From: Chloracidobacterium sp.
GTDB taxonomy: Bacteria > Acidobacteriota > Blastocatellia > Pyrinomonadales > Pyrinomonadaceae
Assembly (NCBI GenBank): GCA_016712045.1
Contig: JADJRV010000002.1
Coordinates: forward strand, 124,001 to 188,000
Direction of reading: 5' to 3'
DNA length: 64,000 bases
Position 1 is the stretch's first letter. Every line of letters begins with the position of its first letter. This document shows, in pieces, positions 8,335-17,559 of this stretch. The translations under genes were made by a program, and so were the position numbers. Below the pieces are notes generated by a model that worked only from the letters and a program-made list of their open reading frames with translations, did not search any database and was not told the DNA's origin.

Positions 8335-8974
8335 TGCTCTTATCGGATTCCTCCACTTGAGTATCTATCCACGATTCTTCGCTAACATGAGCGCCATCGA
8401 GAGCTATCTGTCCCTCGAAAATGCCGCAGCCGTCGATGGACACCTCATCCGCGTCCGTCGGGAGCATCATATAGACCTTGGTATTGACGCTCTGATTGCC
8501 AAAAACGTGAGCATTCACCGGCTTGGTCCTACGCAGCGGAACAATCTGTTCATAGGTGCCGAACGCCAACGCTCCGGTTGGGCAAACGCTTGCGCACATT
8601 GGCATCAGGCCCTCACTTGTTCGGTCGTAACACATATCGCATTTCATCTGCAGGTGCATCGCTGAGTTGTACTTCGGCACACCAAACGGGCACGCGTTCA
8701 CACAATTGCGGCAATCGAGGCAGCGTGGTTTTAGCGCCGACATGACCACACCATCCTCATTTTGTTTGATCGCGTCCGCGGGGCAGACCAGTGCACAAGT
8801 CGGTTCGGAGCAATGCATGCAGACGGTCGGCATGGTTGCGGTTGTCTCGCTGCGGTCGATGTAATCGACAAAGATCATCGAGTAACCCTTATGCGTCGAA
8901 CACTCGCGGCACGCTGCGACACAAGATCTGCATCCTATGCATCGCTGCGGATCGATAAACATGGTTTCATTCAT
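8324..8974 (-). CDS. Four-cluster ferredoxin-like electron-transfer subunit
   Basis: A 216-residue iron-sulfur subunit of the DMSO-reductase beta type. Four cysteine groups are visible: CIGCRSCVAAC, CMHCSEPTCALVC, CLDCRNCVNACPFG and CDMCYDRTSEG followed by CASVCPTG. It would carry electrons between the Rieske/membrane subunits and the molybdoenzyme encoded 3 bases upstream. No Tat signal or membrane helix is present, so it should be cytoplasmic like its partner. Confidence 0.88.
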   Translation of the reverse strand: MNETMFIDPQRCIGCRSCVAACRECSTHKGYSMIFVDYIDRSETTATMPTVCMHCSEPTCALVCPADAIKQNEDGVVMSALKPRCLDCRNCVNACPFGVPKYNSAMHLQMKCDMCYDRTSEGLMPMCASVCPTGALAFGTYEQIVPLRRTKPVNAHVFGNQSVNTKVYMMLPTDADEVSIDGCGIFEGQIALDGAHVSEESWIDTQVEESDKSNEF

Positions 8975-8977
8975 GCG

Positions 8978-11209
8978 TTATTTTCCTCTCTGTACTTCGT
9001 TCTGCGACGTACCTTTTCGCACCTCGCCTAGTATCGGCAGTTCTCTCGTGTGTATTTTCTCTAAACGGGCGGCACATGCCTTGAATTCAGGTATTTTTGA
9101 AGTTGGGTCGAGCGCGGCGTTGGTGATCTGATTCGCCGCGAGTTCCTCGCCCCAATGATACGGGATAAAAATAGTGTCCGGCCTTATGGTTTTTACGACA
9201 AGAGCGGGAAAAATACCTTCACCACGACGCGAGATCACCTTCACCCGCTCGCCGTCGTTGATCTTGTATTTCATAGCGGTTTCAGGATGCATCTCAACGA
9301 AAGGCTCCGGACATTGCTGAACAAGAAAGCCGATACGCCGGGTCTGATTACCCGACAAATACTGGTGAACTATGCGTCCGCTAGTAAAAATCAGAGGATA
9401 CTCTTCATCGGGTTTCTCGGCGGCCCCTTTGTACTCGATCGCGTGAAATTTAGCCTTGCCGTCGTCGTGAGCGAACCGCTCCTCGAAAAGGCGTGGCGTC
9501 CCCTTGCTTTCCTCGGTCGGGCACGGCCAGAAGACGCCGTCCTGTTTGTCGATCTTTTCGTAAGTGATGCCGAAATAGTCAGCCTTACCACCTTTGGAGG
9601 CGACGCGTAGTTCGTCAAATATCGCCCGCGGAGACTCAAATTGAAAGTACTGACCGCGGCCCATCCGGCGAGCGATCTCCTGCAAAATTCGCCAATCGTG
9701 GCGGGCTTCTCCCGGTGGGTCTATCGCCTGATTGATTTTTATCACTCGACCCTCGCCGCTGGTCGTTGTGCCTTCGTCCTCGGACCATGTCGTGCCAGGC
9801 AGAACAACGTCGGCGTAACGTGCACTTTCGGACAAAAAGAAATCGATGCAGACGTTAAACTCGAGCCCCTCAAGTGACTTTCGCACCTGATTGGTATCAG
9901 GCAGCGAGACCATCATGTTGCTGCAGATCGACAAGAGGCCTTTGATCTCGCCCTCGCGCATTTTGTTAAATAACTCGACCGCCGATACGCCTGGTTGAGG
10001 TAATTCAGATTCGTCTATGCCCCATACTTCGGCGATGTATTTCCGATGTTCCGGGTTGAGTATCGACCGGTAGCCGGGAAGTTGATCGGCTTTCTGCCCA
10101 TGTTCACGGCCGCCTTGCCCGTTGCCCTGTCCGGTGATGGTGCCATACCCGCGGCCTTCGGAGCCGATCTTGCCGGTAGCAAGTGCGATATTGATGTAAC
10201 TCAATACATTCTCCGTTCCGTTTGAATGATGTTCAACGCCGCGAGCGTGCATGATCATGCCCGTCTTTGCACGACCGTAGAGGCGTGCGGCCTGAATGAT
10301 CTTCTCGGCCGGCACACCGGATATTTCCGACGCTACTTCCGGCGGATAATTTAATGCCGCTGCTTTCGCCGACTCCCAGTCATTGGTACGGCTGTCGATG
10401 AATGCCTGGTCAATCAGGTTTTCGGTTATCAGGACGTTTAGGATTCCGTTCGCGACAGCGACGTCTGTCCCTGGTTTGAGTTGTAGATGCAGGTCGCCTT
10501 GGCGAGCAGTCGGGGTTTCACGCGGATCGATGACTATCCAGACGCCACCGTTGTCACGTTGCTTCCACAAAAATCCGTTTAGGATCGGAAACGTTTCGGC
10601 ACAATTTGCTCCGGCAATGATCAAGACCTCGGCATGGGGAATATCGCTCCACGGATTCGCCGCCCGGTCGATGCCGAAGGCCTTATTATTACCGCCTGCG
10701 GCGGATGCCATACAAAGCCGTCCATTGTAATCGATGTATCTTGTCTGCAAACCAAGGCGTGCAAACTTCCCAACGAGATATGTCTTTTCGGTAGTCAGCG
10801 ACGAGCCTGAATAAACAGCGATCGAGTCTTTTCCGTATTTTTCCTGCAGCCCCTTAAATTTCGTAACGATTAGGTCGAGAGCCTCGTCCCAGCTTGCCCG
10901 TTCAAAATTGCCTTTCCGCTTTATCAGCGGGTATTCGAGCCGATCAGGATGGTGGGTTTGCAGATACGCCGTCACTCCCTTAGGACACAGACGGCCCTCG
11001 TTAACCGGAAAATCATAACGCGGTTCGACGCCGACCACATGATTCTTCTCGACCAGCAGATTCATGCCGCATTGCATTCCGCAATACGGACAGTGGGTGG
11101 GCACCATCTTGTCGATCTTACGTTCGGCGCTCCAACCGCCGATCGGCTCATCGTGGATATTAGGGCCGAAACGGTCAATGATGCTTGCGAGGTTTTCTAC
11201 TTTTGACAT
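8978..11209 (-). CDS. Nas/NarB-type molybdopterin oxidoreductase, probable cytoplasmic nitrate reductase
   Basis: A 743-residue bis-MGD enzyme. The N-terminal [4Fe-4S] ligands are C40, C43, C47 and C75 (CPYCGMQC and RLCPKG). The probable Mo ligand is C166 in NGRLCMASA, the pattern of NasA/NarB nitrate reductases and related formate dehydrogenases. The C-terminal molybdopterin-dinucleotide-binding domain ends the protein. There is no Tat signal, so it acts in the cytoplasm. NarK and MobA in the same transcript support nitrate as substrate. Because it is paired with ferredoxin, Rieske and a membrane cytochrome-like subunit, it may be quinol-linked and not strictly assimilatory. Formate dehydrogenase-like activity is not excluded. 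Confidence 0.82.
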   Translation of the reverse strand: MSKVENLASIIDRFGPNIHDEPIGGWSAERKIDKMVPTHCPYCGMQCGMNLLVEKNHVVGVEPRYDFPVNEGRLCPKGVTAYLQTHHPDRLEYPLIKRKGNFERASWDEALDLIVTKFKGLQEKYGKDSIAVYSGSSLTTEKTYLVGKFARLGLQTRYIDYNGRLCMASAAGGNNKAFGIDRAANPWSDIPHAEVLIIAGANCAETFPILNGFLWKQRDNGGVWIVIDPRETPTARQGDLHLQLKPGTDVAVANGILNVLITENLIDQAFIDSRTNDWESAKAAALNYPPEVASEISGVPAEKIIQAARLYGRAKTGMIMHARGVEHHSNGTENVLSYINIALATGKIGSEGRGYGTITGQGNGQGGREHGQKADQLPGYRSILNPEHRKYIAEVWGIDESELPQPGVSAVELFNKMREGEIKGLLSICSNMMVSLPDTNQVRKSLEGLEFNVCIDFFLSESARYADVVLPGTTWSEDEGTTTSGEGRVIKINQAIDPPGEARHDWRILQEIARRMGRGQYFQFESPRAIFDELRVASKGGKADYFGITYEKIDKQDGVFWPCPTEESKGTPRLFEERFAHDDGKAKFHAIEYKGAAEKPDEEYPLIFTSGRIVHQYLSGNQTRRIGFLVQQCPEPFVEMHPETAMKYKINDGERVKVISRRGEGIFPALVVKTIRPDTIFIPYHWGEELAANQITNAALDPTSKIPEFKACAARLEKIHTRELPILGEVRKGTSQNEVQRGK

Positions 11210-11214
11210 GTTAA

Positions 11215-12324
11215 TTATTCGCCGTCAGCACGGGAGCCGTGAAAGACCTTATCCGGACGGTCCATTAGGACAGAATATGCGAGACCACGCATTACGCGTT
11301 TACAACGCGGACAATAATCCTGTAGCGTTTCCCCATTCTCCATCGTGTAGTCAAAACCAACTTTTTCGACGACGCTTTTTAGATCTCCGAGCCACATAAC
11401 CGATGCGAATTCTACTCCGCACCGCCGGCATTTGGCTTGCTCCATCTCTTTTGCCCGCTGTTGATAAAGCTCCACACCGATCGACGCCGGACGCTGGACT
11501 ATATGAAACAGTTTTCCAAACGGCAAAAAGAATAGCGTCATTATCACGATCGCCTGATGGCTCAGAGCGATGAACGAGTACATATACCCACCGAAATACG
11601 TGCTCGATGCCGTTAGCATAAGGCCTGAAACACAGATCGCGATCAATAAAAGATGGGGGACAAAATCCAAGAGAAACTGCTGAACCGCTATTGCTCCTCG
11701 GTCTTTCAGACGTCGGTGGATTGCGATAGCACAGCCAGCAAGGACCATGAGGGCAGTAAAATTGAGAGCCTTGAACGTAAACCAAGCTATCACGCTATAG
11801 ACGTCCATCTCCTGCATCGGAAAGCCGAATAAATAGATCCGGTACGCCCTTTCGCCTTCAAGTTTGAAATGTATCCAGCCCCATACCAGTGGGAATGTAA
11901 TGGCGGCTGATAGGATGCAGCCCCACATGATCAGAAAATGCATCAGCCATCTTGATCTGGCCCGTTTGAAGATGAACTTTTGGGCGAGCATATTGATCCC
12001 GACCGTTTTTGTAGCGTCTAGCGTGTTGCGCGCAAATTTCTTTCGCTGGAAAAATAGCTTTAACCCTCTGGAAAAATATGCCCGCGTTGCCGGACGCTGC
12101 AGCCAAAGTGCATAGCGGAAAAATATTGCACCGAACGCGACGATACTGGCGATCAGATATCCGAAAAGTGCCGAGTCGAAATGTTCAAGATTCCGCGAAC
12201 CAACAATAACAAGCGCCGTCAGAGCGGCTGACGCCCCGAGCCCGATTAAGGTCGGGTTGCGATAGTTAAGTGGAGTGGCTAGCTTCGTGTTATCTCTGGG
12301 CATTCGGATTTTTAAGGCAGTCAA
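11215..12324 (-). CDS. NarI/HdrC-like membrane subunit with C-terminal zinc ribbon
   Basis: A 369-residue protein, first gene of the Nas-type operon and 5 bases before the molybdoenzyme. It has about seven hydrophobic segments with histidines in several of them (LMHFLIMWG, ALSHQAIVIM, LLIAICVSGLM), as expected of a di-haem b quinol dehydrogenase of the NarI/HdrE class. The C-terminus is soluble and carries CRRCG and CPRCKR, a probable zinc or iron knot. It likely links the membrane quinone pool to the ferredoxin and molybdoenzyme. Haem-ligand assignment is inferred. Confidence 0.72.
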   Translation of the reverse strand: MTALKIRMPRDNTKLATPLNYRNPTLIGLGASAALTALVIVGSRNLEHFDSALFGYLIASIVAFGAIFFRYALWLQRPATRAYFSRGLKLFFQRKKFARNTLDATKTVGINMLAQKFIFKRARSRWLMHFLIMWGCILSAAITFPLVWGWIHFKLEGERAYRIYLFGFPMQEMDVYSVIAWFTFKALNFTALMVLAGCAIAIHRRLKDRGAIAVQQFLLDFVPHLLLIAICVSGLMLTASSTYFGGYMYSFIALSHQAIVIMTLFFLPFGKLFHIVQRPASIGVELYQQRAKEMEQAKCRRCGVEFASVMWLGDLKSVVEKVGFDYTMENGETLQDYCPRCKRVMRGLAYSVLMDRPDKVFHGSRADGE

Positions 12325-12515
12325 TTGTGGTGTGCAAAATGAATGCCAATCTAAAATGGAATTCTAGTTCAAACAACTTCAGAGTAATTAGTTAGTTCTA
12401 GAACGTAATCATATATTCGATTCGCTACAGACGAAAGGCTAACTGCGCGTATTTCTGTTTACCATCAACGTGTAAACTCGCACTTAAAGACTGTCGGCAT
12501 TGACAGCGAGTAAAA

Positions 12516-13958
12516 TTAGAATGAGTAGGAAGCCCCCAAGTTCACGTGATTTGAAGTCTGCCGGCCGCTGAGAAAATAGTATGTTCTCAAACGCCTGAAT
12601 TCAGCTCCGAGCGAGAACTGAGGAGTGAATTTGTAAATGAAGTTTGCGGCGATAACAAAATTCCTCGTTCGCCAATCACGACTGGAAAAGCTGACAAGGT
12701 CTTGGTCATCCGGGTCATCAATGCCGACGGAACCGTATAACGTCAATCGATCTTGCAGGGTCGGCGGCGTTACGCCAAACTGCATCCAACCGCCACGAGT
12801 GCCGATCGAGCGGACACCTGATCGAACGAGTGACGAGCCAACACGATATGCAAAATCATTGTTGTAACTTTGAAAGATACCTGCCTGAAAACCTCCAAGA
12901 TTGCCCAATGAAGGCTTCGCCGGATGCTGTGATCCGCTCGCTGAGCGGAATGCTCCAGTCTAGAGCAACGCCGACCGACTCGATGTCATTACGAACATTT
13001 GTTGCCCCGGTAAAAACACGTGAACGGCCATAGTGCCCGGAAAGGCCTATACTACCTGCCTTTTTGCACCAAACCAGTTCTTGCCGGCGTAGGCGATCCT
13101 AGTCTGAATAAATGGCAGCTTAGAGGCAGCTCCGCTCGTGGGCTGAACAGAAAAGGCAGTGTTCGTTGCGAAATCACCCGTCTGTGGCTCAAGCAAGGCC
13201 CCTTGCCAGGTGATATGATCGCCGATCTTACGTTCGAGCCTGACTTGAGGAAGCCGCGCCCAGTTATTACCCGCAGCCGCCATTTGCGGATTGCCGGCAG
13301 TCGCCATTGATGTAGGATTTACCGGAGCAAAGACCATCCAGTCCTGACCGACCGTTACCGATGTGCGTTCCCAATCAAGGCGAACATACGCCAAACGAAC
13401 CCGAAATACTCCGAAATTCTCGCCGATCCCAACCGACGGGAAGCCACCGAAAAAATCACCCTCAATTACCGCCCCGAGACGCGCTGTTCCGACCTTTGCT
13501 CCCTCAAGTTTGAGGCCGAGCCGCGTCTGCCGAACGCTTGCGCTTGAATTTCCGCTGCCGGTTGGTGTAGCAAATATCGGAACGTCCGCATTATTTGTGC
13601 CGCCACTATTCCCGAAGGCGTTGAAAAATATTGTCCCGTAAGGCGTCAGGCGTGCACTACCAATATCGACACCTAGGTCTTTCTTCTTCTGAGGCTCCAC
13701 GTCTTTCTTGGCAGTCGATGTCGTCGGCACGCTTTCGTCAACCTTTACCTTCCCATCCCCAACATTGGTGAGTGCCGGTGGGTTGGCCTCTTTTAACTTG
13801 GCAAGCTCAACACCTATTGCTTTGAGTTTTGTTTCGAGTTCAGTGATCTGATTCTGTAGCTCGATCAGGGTAGGTTGAGTTGGTGTTTGAGCATGGTTAG
13901 CGGAATAAAGCACAGTCAAAAATACTGTTAATAAAAATGCACGAACTGAATATTTCAT
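12516..13958 (-). pseudogene. DcaP-like outer-membrane porin, frame broken twice
   Basis: The N-terminal part (from ATG 13958, GAGG upstream) has a signal peptide MKYSVRAFLLTVFLTVLYS, a coiled-coil stretch (LIELQNQITELETKLK) and beta-strands such as RQTRLGLKLEG. The C-terminal part ends in GASYSF, the terminal Phe typical of outer-membrane barrels. Between them the coding sense continues in another frame (GLSGHYGRSR, VGVALDW, SGEAF). Adding one base to the T run at 13061-13065 opens that frame; removing one G, or adding two bases, near 12904 restores the original. The joined protein is about 480 residues. It is divergent from the Crp/Fnr gene and probably passes anions. The breaks look like sequence errors. 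Confidence 0.75.
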
Positions 13959-14009
13959 TGAGTCGCCTCGTTCTCTACTATTGTTTATCAAATTCGGGTC
14001 AGTCGGTTT

Positions 14010-14023
14010 ATGATTTGCCTCAT
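14010..14023. promoter_or_regulatory. Degenerate Crp/Fnr-type box between porin and regulator
   Basis: ATGATTTGCCTCAT, an imperfect TGA-N6-TCA palindrome midway between the divergent porin and crp/fnr genes. Its centre is about 58 nt from both start codons, in line with the four better boxes elsewhere in the window. It could serve both genes. Confidence 0.4.
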
Positions 14024-14073
14024 AAAATGTGAATATTAGCTTTGGGGATCGTTGCGGGCCGTACTTTAAGTAC

Positions 14074-14718
14074 ATGAATCAAATATCCGAACATTTTAGT
14101 GCCGAATTAACAGGAAGTCTTTTTGCAATTGGAAGCAGGCGTTCGTTCGCTGGCGGCGAGCACGTTTTTTTCGAGGGTGATCAGGCCACATTTCTACCGA
14201 TCATATTGGCTGGAAAGATCAAAATGGTTCGTCATCCTGAACCGGGAAAGGAGATTATAATTGGCATGTTTCAGGCGGGCGAAATATTTGCGATTCCGCC
14301 GGCGATGGACGGAAAGCGGTTTCCGGCAACAGCCGTTGCAATTGAGAACAGCTCGCTGCTAATGGTACCGCGAAATGAATTTCTAGCCTTGATGGAATCG
14401 TCATCCGAATTTTCTTCGCTGGTGCTGAACCGAATGTGCGGCATTCTTCGTGATCGTGCCGTTACTGTTCAGATAATGGCCTCGCCATCAGCCGAGCAGC
14501 GAATTGCGACTGTTCTCTTGCGCCTAACGGGTGAAATAAATGGCAATGAAACGAAGAAAATCACCCATCGACGGCAAGATATAGCTGAGATGGCAGGACT
14601 TTCCCTCGAGACCACGATCCGGACTATCCGAAAGCTCGCGGACAAAGGATTTCTGAAGATCATAGGCGGAAGAATATTCGTCGAAACGGCTGAGCATCTT
14701 CGCACGCTTGTCCGTTAG
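14074..14718 (+). CDS. Crp/Fnr-family regulator, DNR/NnrR-like
   Basis: About 214 residues from the ATG at 14074 (the frame is open from 14029). It has an N-terminal cyclic-nucleotide-like beta-barrel (GEHVFFEGDQA), a dimer helix and a winged HTH with THRRQDIAEMAGLSLETTIR, in which the recognition helix keeps the Glu and Arg that read TGA/TCA half-sites in Fnr proteins. Only one cysteine (MCGIL) is present, so it lacks the cysteine set of an Fnr [4Fe-4S] oxygen sensor. With ric and nitrate genes around it, a nitric-oxide or nitrogen-oxide sensor of the DNR/NnrR type is more likely. Five matching boxes occur in this island. Confidence 0.82.
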   Translation: MNQISEHFSAELTGSLFAIGSRRSFAGGEHVFFEGDQATFLPIILAGKIKMVRHPEPGKEIIIGMFQAGEIFAIPPAMDGKRFPATAVAIENSSLLMVPRNEFLALMESSSEFSSLVLNRMCGILRDRAVTVQIMASPSAEQRIATVLLRLTGEINGNETKKITHRRQDIAEMAGLSLETTIRTIRKLADKGFLKIIGGRIFVETAEHLRTLVR

Positions 14719-14733
14719 GCTACCTGCTAAAAA

Positions 14734-14747
14734 GTGATCTGGATCAT
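14734..14747 (+). promoter_or_regulatory. Crp/Fnr-type box upstream of the DUF7009 gene
   Basis: GTGATCTGGATCAT fits TGAT-N4-ATCA exactly and is followed by ATTT as in the other boxes. The centre is about 70 nt from the DUF7009 start. A box at -41.5 would put the transcription start near 14782, with TACGTT (14771-14776) as a candidate -10. Confidence 0.65.
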
Positions 14748-14809
14748 ATTTCGGCAACCGTACTTCGTGTTACGTTCCTTATTCTAAGATTTGTGTAAAG
14801 AACTGGATC

Positions 14810-15190
14810 ATGAAACTTCGAATTAGAGAGAACACTCTTCGTTTTCGGTTGGGCCGTTCCGAAGTCGAGACTTTTGATCAAACAGGAGCCATAGGGGACA
14901 ATGTGCGATTTGGGCTAGGTAAAAACGACTTTGGCTACTTGCTCGAAAAGACACCCGACAGCAATTTTTCGGCCTCTTTTGCGGACGGAACAATCGTGGT
15001 TCGCGTACCTGCCTCCGACGCCAATAGCTGGGCCAACTCCGACGAGGTTAGCCTTGCCGGAACGTTTCTTGCGGACGAACAAACCGAACTTAGAATATTG
15101 ATCGAAAAGGACTTTGTTTGCCTAAATGCCCACAACGATGAAGACCAGTCTGACCGCTATCCTCACCCCAAAGGCGACGCCGCGTGCTAA
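14810..15190 (+). CDS. DUF7009 family protein
   Basis: A 126-residue soluble protein. The N-terminal MKLRIRENTLRFRLGRSEVE and the later LRILIEKDFVCLN with an Asp/Glu-rich end (EDQSDRYPHP) match the small DUF7009 family as I know it. No enzymatic motif is recognised. A strong Crp/Fnr-type box lies about 70 nt upstream, so it is probably induced with the nitrogen-oxide genes, and the neighbouring ric gene hints at a stress or repair role. That role is inference from context only. Confidence 0.7.
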   Translation: MKLRIRENTLRFRLGRSEVETFDQTGAIGDNVRFGLGKNDFGYLLEKTPDSNFSASFADGTIVVRVPASDANSWANSDEVSLAGTFLADEQTELRILIEKDFVCLNAHNDEDQSDRYPHPKGDAAC

Positions 15191-15419
15191 GCCGCATGAT
15201 ACGACCATCTGAGGTTACAACGGATTTTCCCGGTCCGACCATTGAGGCCCGGCGGTTGACCGAATGGGGTTTTTGCTGACGAGTTTGATTAGTTATTGCC
15301 CGCTTTACTTGCGGTTTCGGATTTCAACCAGAAGGAAATAATCTGATCGGCTAATCGAGTATTTTTCAACTGTCTGAATCTTAATAAAGTTTCGGAGGCA
15401 GGTTGGGGGTTTGTCAAAA

Positions 15420-15821
15420 ATGAAGAGAATTTTGTTTTTAACTGTAGTTTTAGGAGTTGCTCTGATGATTACGGTCATCGGTTTTAATGTCAATAGTCAG
15501 GAAAGAATTATGCAAAAGTTGAATTTACAAACTAAAATCGGCGACGGCAAAGATAAAGAGGTTACGCCGCTTTTTGATGGTGAACGCCGAAAAATCGTCC
15601 AAATTACGCTACGCAATAAGGCGGTTCTAGATGCTCATAAAGCCGCCGAACCGATTACGATTCAATGTGTTGCAGGAAAAGGCTTATTAATTGTCGGCGA
15701 AGAAAAAGCAGAGGTTGAACTAAAAGAAGGTGTTTTGGTTACGATCGAACCAAACGTCGTTCACGAAATTAGGGCAATGTCGAAAGTATCAATCTTATTA
15801 ACTAAATTTAAGGATAAATGA
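15420..15821 (+). CDS. Exported cupin-domain protein
   Basis: About 133 residues from ATG 15420, with GGGGG ten bases before it; a TTG at 15411 is the alternative start. An N-terminal hydrophobic segment (ILFLTVVLGVALMITVIGF) should direct export or anchoring. The rest is a small beta-barrel with cupin features: LDAHKAAEPITIQCVAGKG, then VLVTIEPNVVHEI holding the second-motif His. It is visibly more A/T-rich than its neighbours, which hints at a different origin. The function is not known; cupins bind metals or small ligands. Confidence 0.7.
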   Translation: MKRILFLTVVLGVALMITVIGFNVNSQERIMQKLNLQTKIGDGKDKEVTPLFDGERRKIVQITLRNKAVLDAHKAAEPITIQCVAGKGLLIVGEEKAEVELKEGVLVTIEPNVVHEIRAMSKVSILLTKFKDK

Positions 15822-15872
15822 CTAAGCGAACGCCATTCGGAGAGTTCGGAGAGTTGTTGTAAGTTCTTGAAC

Positions 15873-15886
15873 ATGACCGAGATCAT
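15873..15886 (+). promoter_or_regulatory. Crp/Fnr-type box upstream of ric
   Basis: ATGACCGAGATCAT followed by ATTTT. It matches the boxes before DUF7009, the bc-nar operon and moaA; its centre is about 68 nt from the ric start. Confidence 0.62.
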
Positions 15887-15946
15887 ATTTTCCCCTGTAA
15901 ACATCGGCGACAATTATGCTGGAGTATACATTTGGAGGATTAATTA

Positions 15947-16675
15947 ATGATCAGTGTTCAAGGTAAGACAGTTCGCGAAATAGCACTTGAGATGCCGGTG
16001 ACAACCCGCGTCTTTGAGGAATTTAAGATCGATTATTGCTGCCACGGAGATACGCCGTTTGACGAGGCCTGCCGAAACGTCGGTGCCAGTCCGGACATCG
16101 TATTGCAAAAGATAGACGGCATTTTGGATGGGTCGAATGGTAGTGATCAAGAGTCGTTCTCAAAAATTGATTTGAGCGATCTCATTGATCATATTTTGGA
16201 TAAACACCATGTTTACACCAGAGACGAAATGAGCCATTTGACCCCGCTGATGGCTAAGGTCGCGAGCCGTCATGGTGATCATTATACATATCTACTTGAG
16301 TTGAAAGATCTCTTCCAAGCATTGTGTGATGATCTGGAACCGCACATGATGAAAGAAGAAATGGTTCTGTTCCCTTATATTCAAAAATTAGAGCATAGTT
16401 ACTCAAATCATCTTAACGTTGCGTTTCCGCCCTTCGGAACTGTTCAGCATCCGGTGAATATGATGAACGTCGAGCATGAAGAAGTCGGCGAACTACTTGT
16501 CAAAATGCGTCGAGTTACGAATGACTACACTCTGCCGGCGGAGGCGTGCCCGAGTTTCACCGCTCTGTATCATCGGCTTGGCGAGTTTGAGCGTGACTTG
16601 CACCAACATATTCACCTTGAAAATAATCTGCTTTTTCCCCGTGCGATCGAACTCGAACAAAAGGCCCGAGCCTAA
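15947..16675 (+). CDS. ric: Iron-sulfur cluster repair di-iron protein Ric/YtfE/ScdA
   Basis: A 242-residue protein of the RIC family, which repairs Fe-S clusters damaged by nitric oxide and oxidants. The N-terminal DUF542 domain carries YCCHG. A hemerythrin-like four-helix bundle follows with DHILDKHH, EPHMMKEEMVLFP, NVEHEEVG and LHQHIHLENNLLFP, which supply the His and Glu ligands of the di-iron site. A start after GGAGGATT is well supported. A Crp/Fnr-type box upstream fits induction under nitrosative conditions, as expected when nitrate respiration makes nitric oxide. Confidence 0.92.
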   Translation: MISVQGKTVREIALEMPVTTRVFEEFKIDYCCHGDTPFDEACRNVGASPDIVLQKIDGILDGSNGSDQESFSKIDLSDLIDHILDKHHVYTRDEMSHLTPLMAKVASRHGDHYTYLLELKDLFQALCDDLEPHMMKEEMVLFPYIQKLEHSYSNHLNVAFPPFGTVQHPVNMMNVEHEEVGELLVKMRRVTNDYTLPAEACPSFTALYHRLGEFERDLHQHIHLENNLLFPRAIELEQKARA

Positions 16676-16687
16676 CACTCGCTCGGA

Positions 16688-17518
16688 ATGAACCAAAATA
16701 TGTCGACTGCCGCACCGATCACAGCCCCCGTTCGAGCTGTTCGCGTGCGGCAAGTCGCTCTACCTACTGAACACGGCGGATGGGCGTTTTTGTTCGAACC
16801 TCTAGTCGTCGGCCTGGCGATCGCGTTTTCCACCGGAGCTCCTTGGATCGCCGGTCTTACTATCGGGGCATTTCTTACACGGCAGCCGCTCAAGGTTCTG
16901 ATCGCCGACCGCTTTGGAATGCGGAACAGGACGCGTGCGAGCCTGGCCTTTCGATTTCTGCTTTGCTACGGTGCGATATTTTCGATTGGGCTTGCTGGTA
17001 CGCTCTTGTCGGTCGGAGCCCAATCGCTACTGCCGTTTATTGGAGTCTTGCCGCTCGCTGTTTTTCAGATATACATTGACGCCTCAAGACAAAGCCGCAA
17101 GTTAATACCCGAGCTGACTGGAGCGGTCGTGATGTCTGCCTCGATCGCAGCAATCGGACTATCGGCCAATATGCCGTTGGTAAATGCCGCCGCCCTTTGG
17201 GCGATCTTTGCGTCAAGGTCACTTTCCTCTATCCTGTATGTTCGCGAGCGACTTCGTCTGGAAAAAGGTAAGCATTATTCCCGGATGATCCCGACACTCG
17301 CCCATATCGCAGCGCTATTTATGACCGCAGCCTTGGCCTATTATGGACTCAGTCCGTTTCTAACGATTCTGGCCATGTCGGTACTGGCTTATCGGGCTAT
17401 CACAGGACTTTCTCCCGATCGCAATAAAATGAAAGCGATGCAGATCGGGGTCTGGGAGATCATTTACGGCCTGATCGTCGTATTATCGGTCGTGATCGGA
17501 CACTATGCCGGATTCTGA
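16688..17518 (+). CDS. YwiC-like membrane protein
   Basis: A 276-residue integral membrane protein with about nine hydrophobic segments. The N-terminal LPTEHGGWAFLFEPLVVGL and the TRQPLKVLIADR loop are the signature of the YwiC family. In Bacillus, ywiC lies beside narK, fnr and narGHJI, so the association with nitrate respiration recurs here in an unrelated arrangement. The biochemical role is unknown. It follows ric by 12 bases and is probably cotranscribed. Confidence 0.8.
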   Translation: MNQNMSTAAPITAPVRAVRVRQVALPTEHGGWAFLFEPLVVGLAIAFSTGAPWIAGLTIGAFLTRQPLKVLIADRFGMRNRTRASLAFRFLLCYGAIFSIGLAGTLLSVGAQSLLPFIGVLPLAVFQIYIDASRQSRKLIPELTGAVVMSASIAAIGLSANMPLVNAAALWAIFASRSLSSILYVRERLRLEKGKHYSRMIPTLAHIAALFMTAALAYYGLSPFLTILAMSVLAYRAITGLSPDRNKMKAMQIGVWEIIYGLIVVLSVVIGHYAGF

Positions 17519-17559
17519 TGCAATAGCTACCTCGTAAGACGGCTCCGAGCCCCAAATTT

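Noticed and set aside
12395..12404. GTTCTAGAAC palindrome upstream of the Nas-type operon
   Set aside because: Ten bases only, no second copy and no match to the Crp/Fnr boxes; too weak for an operator call.
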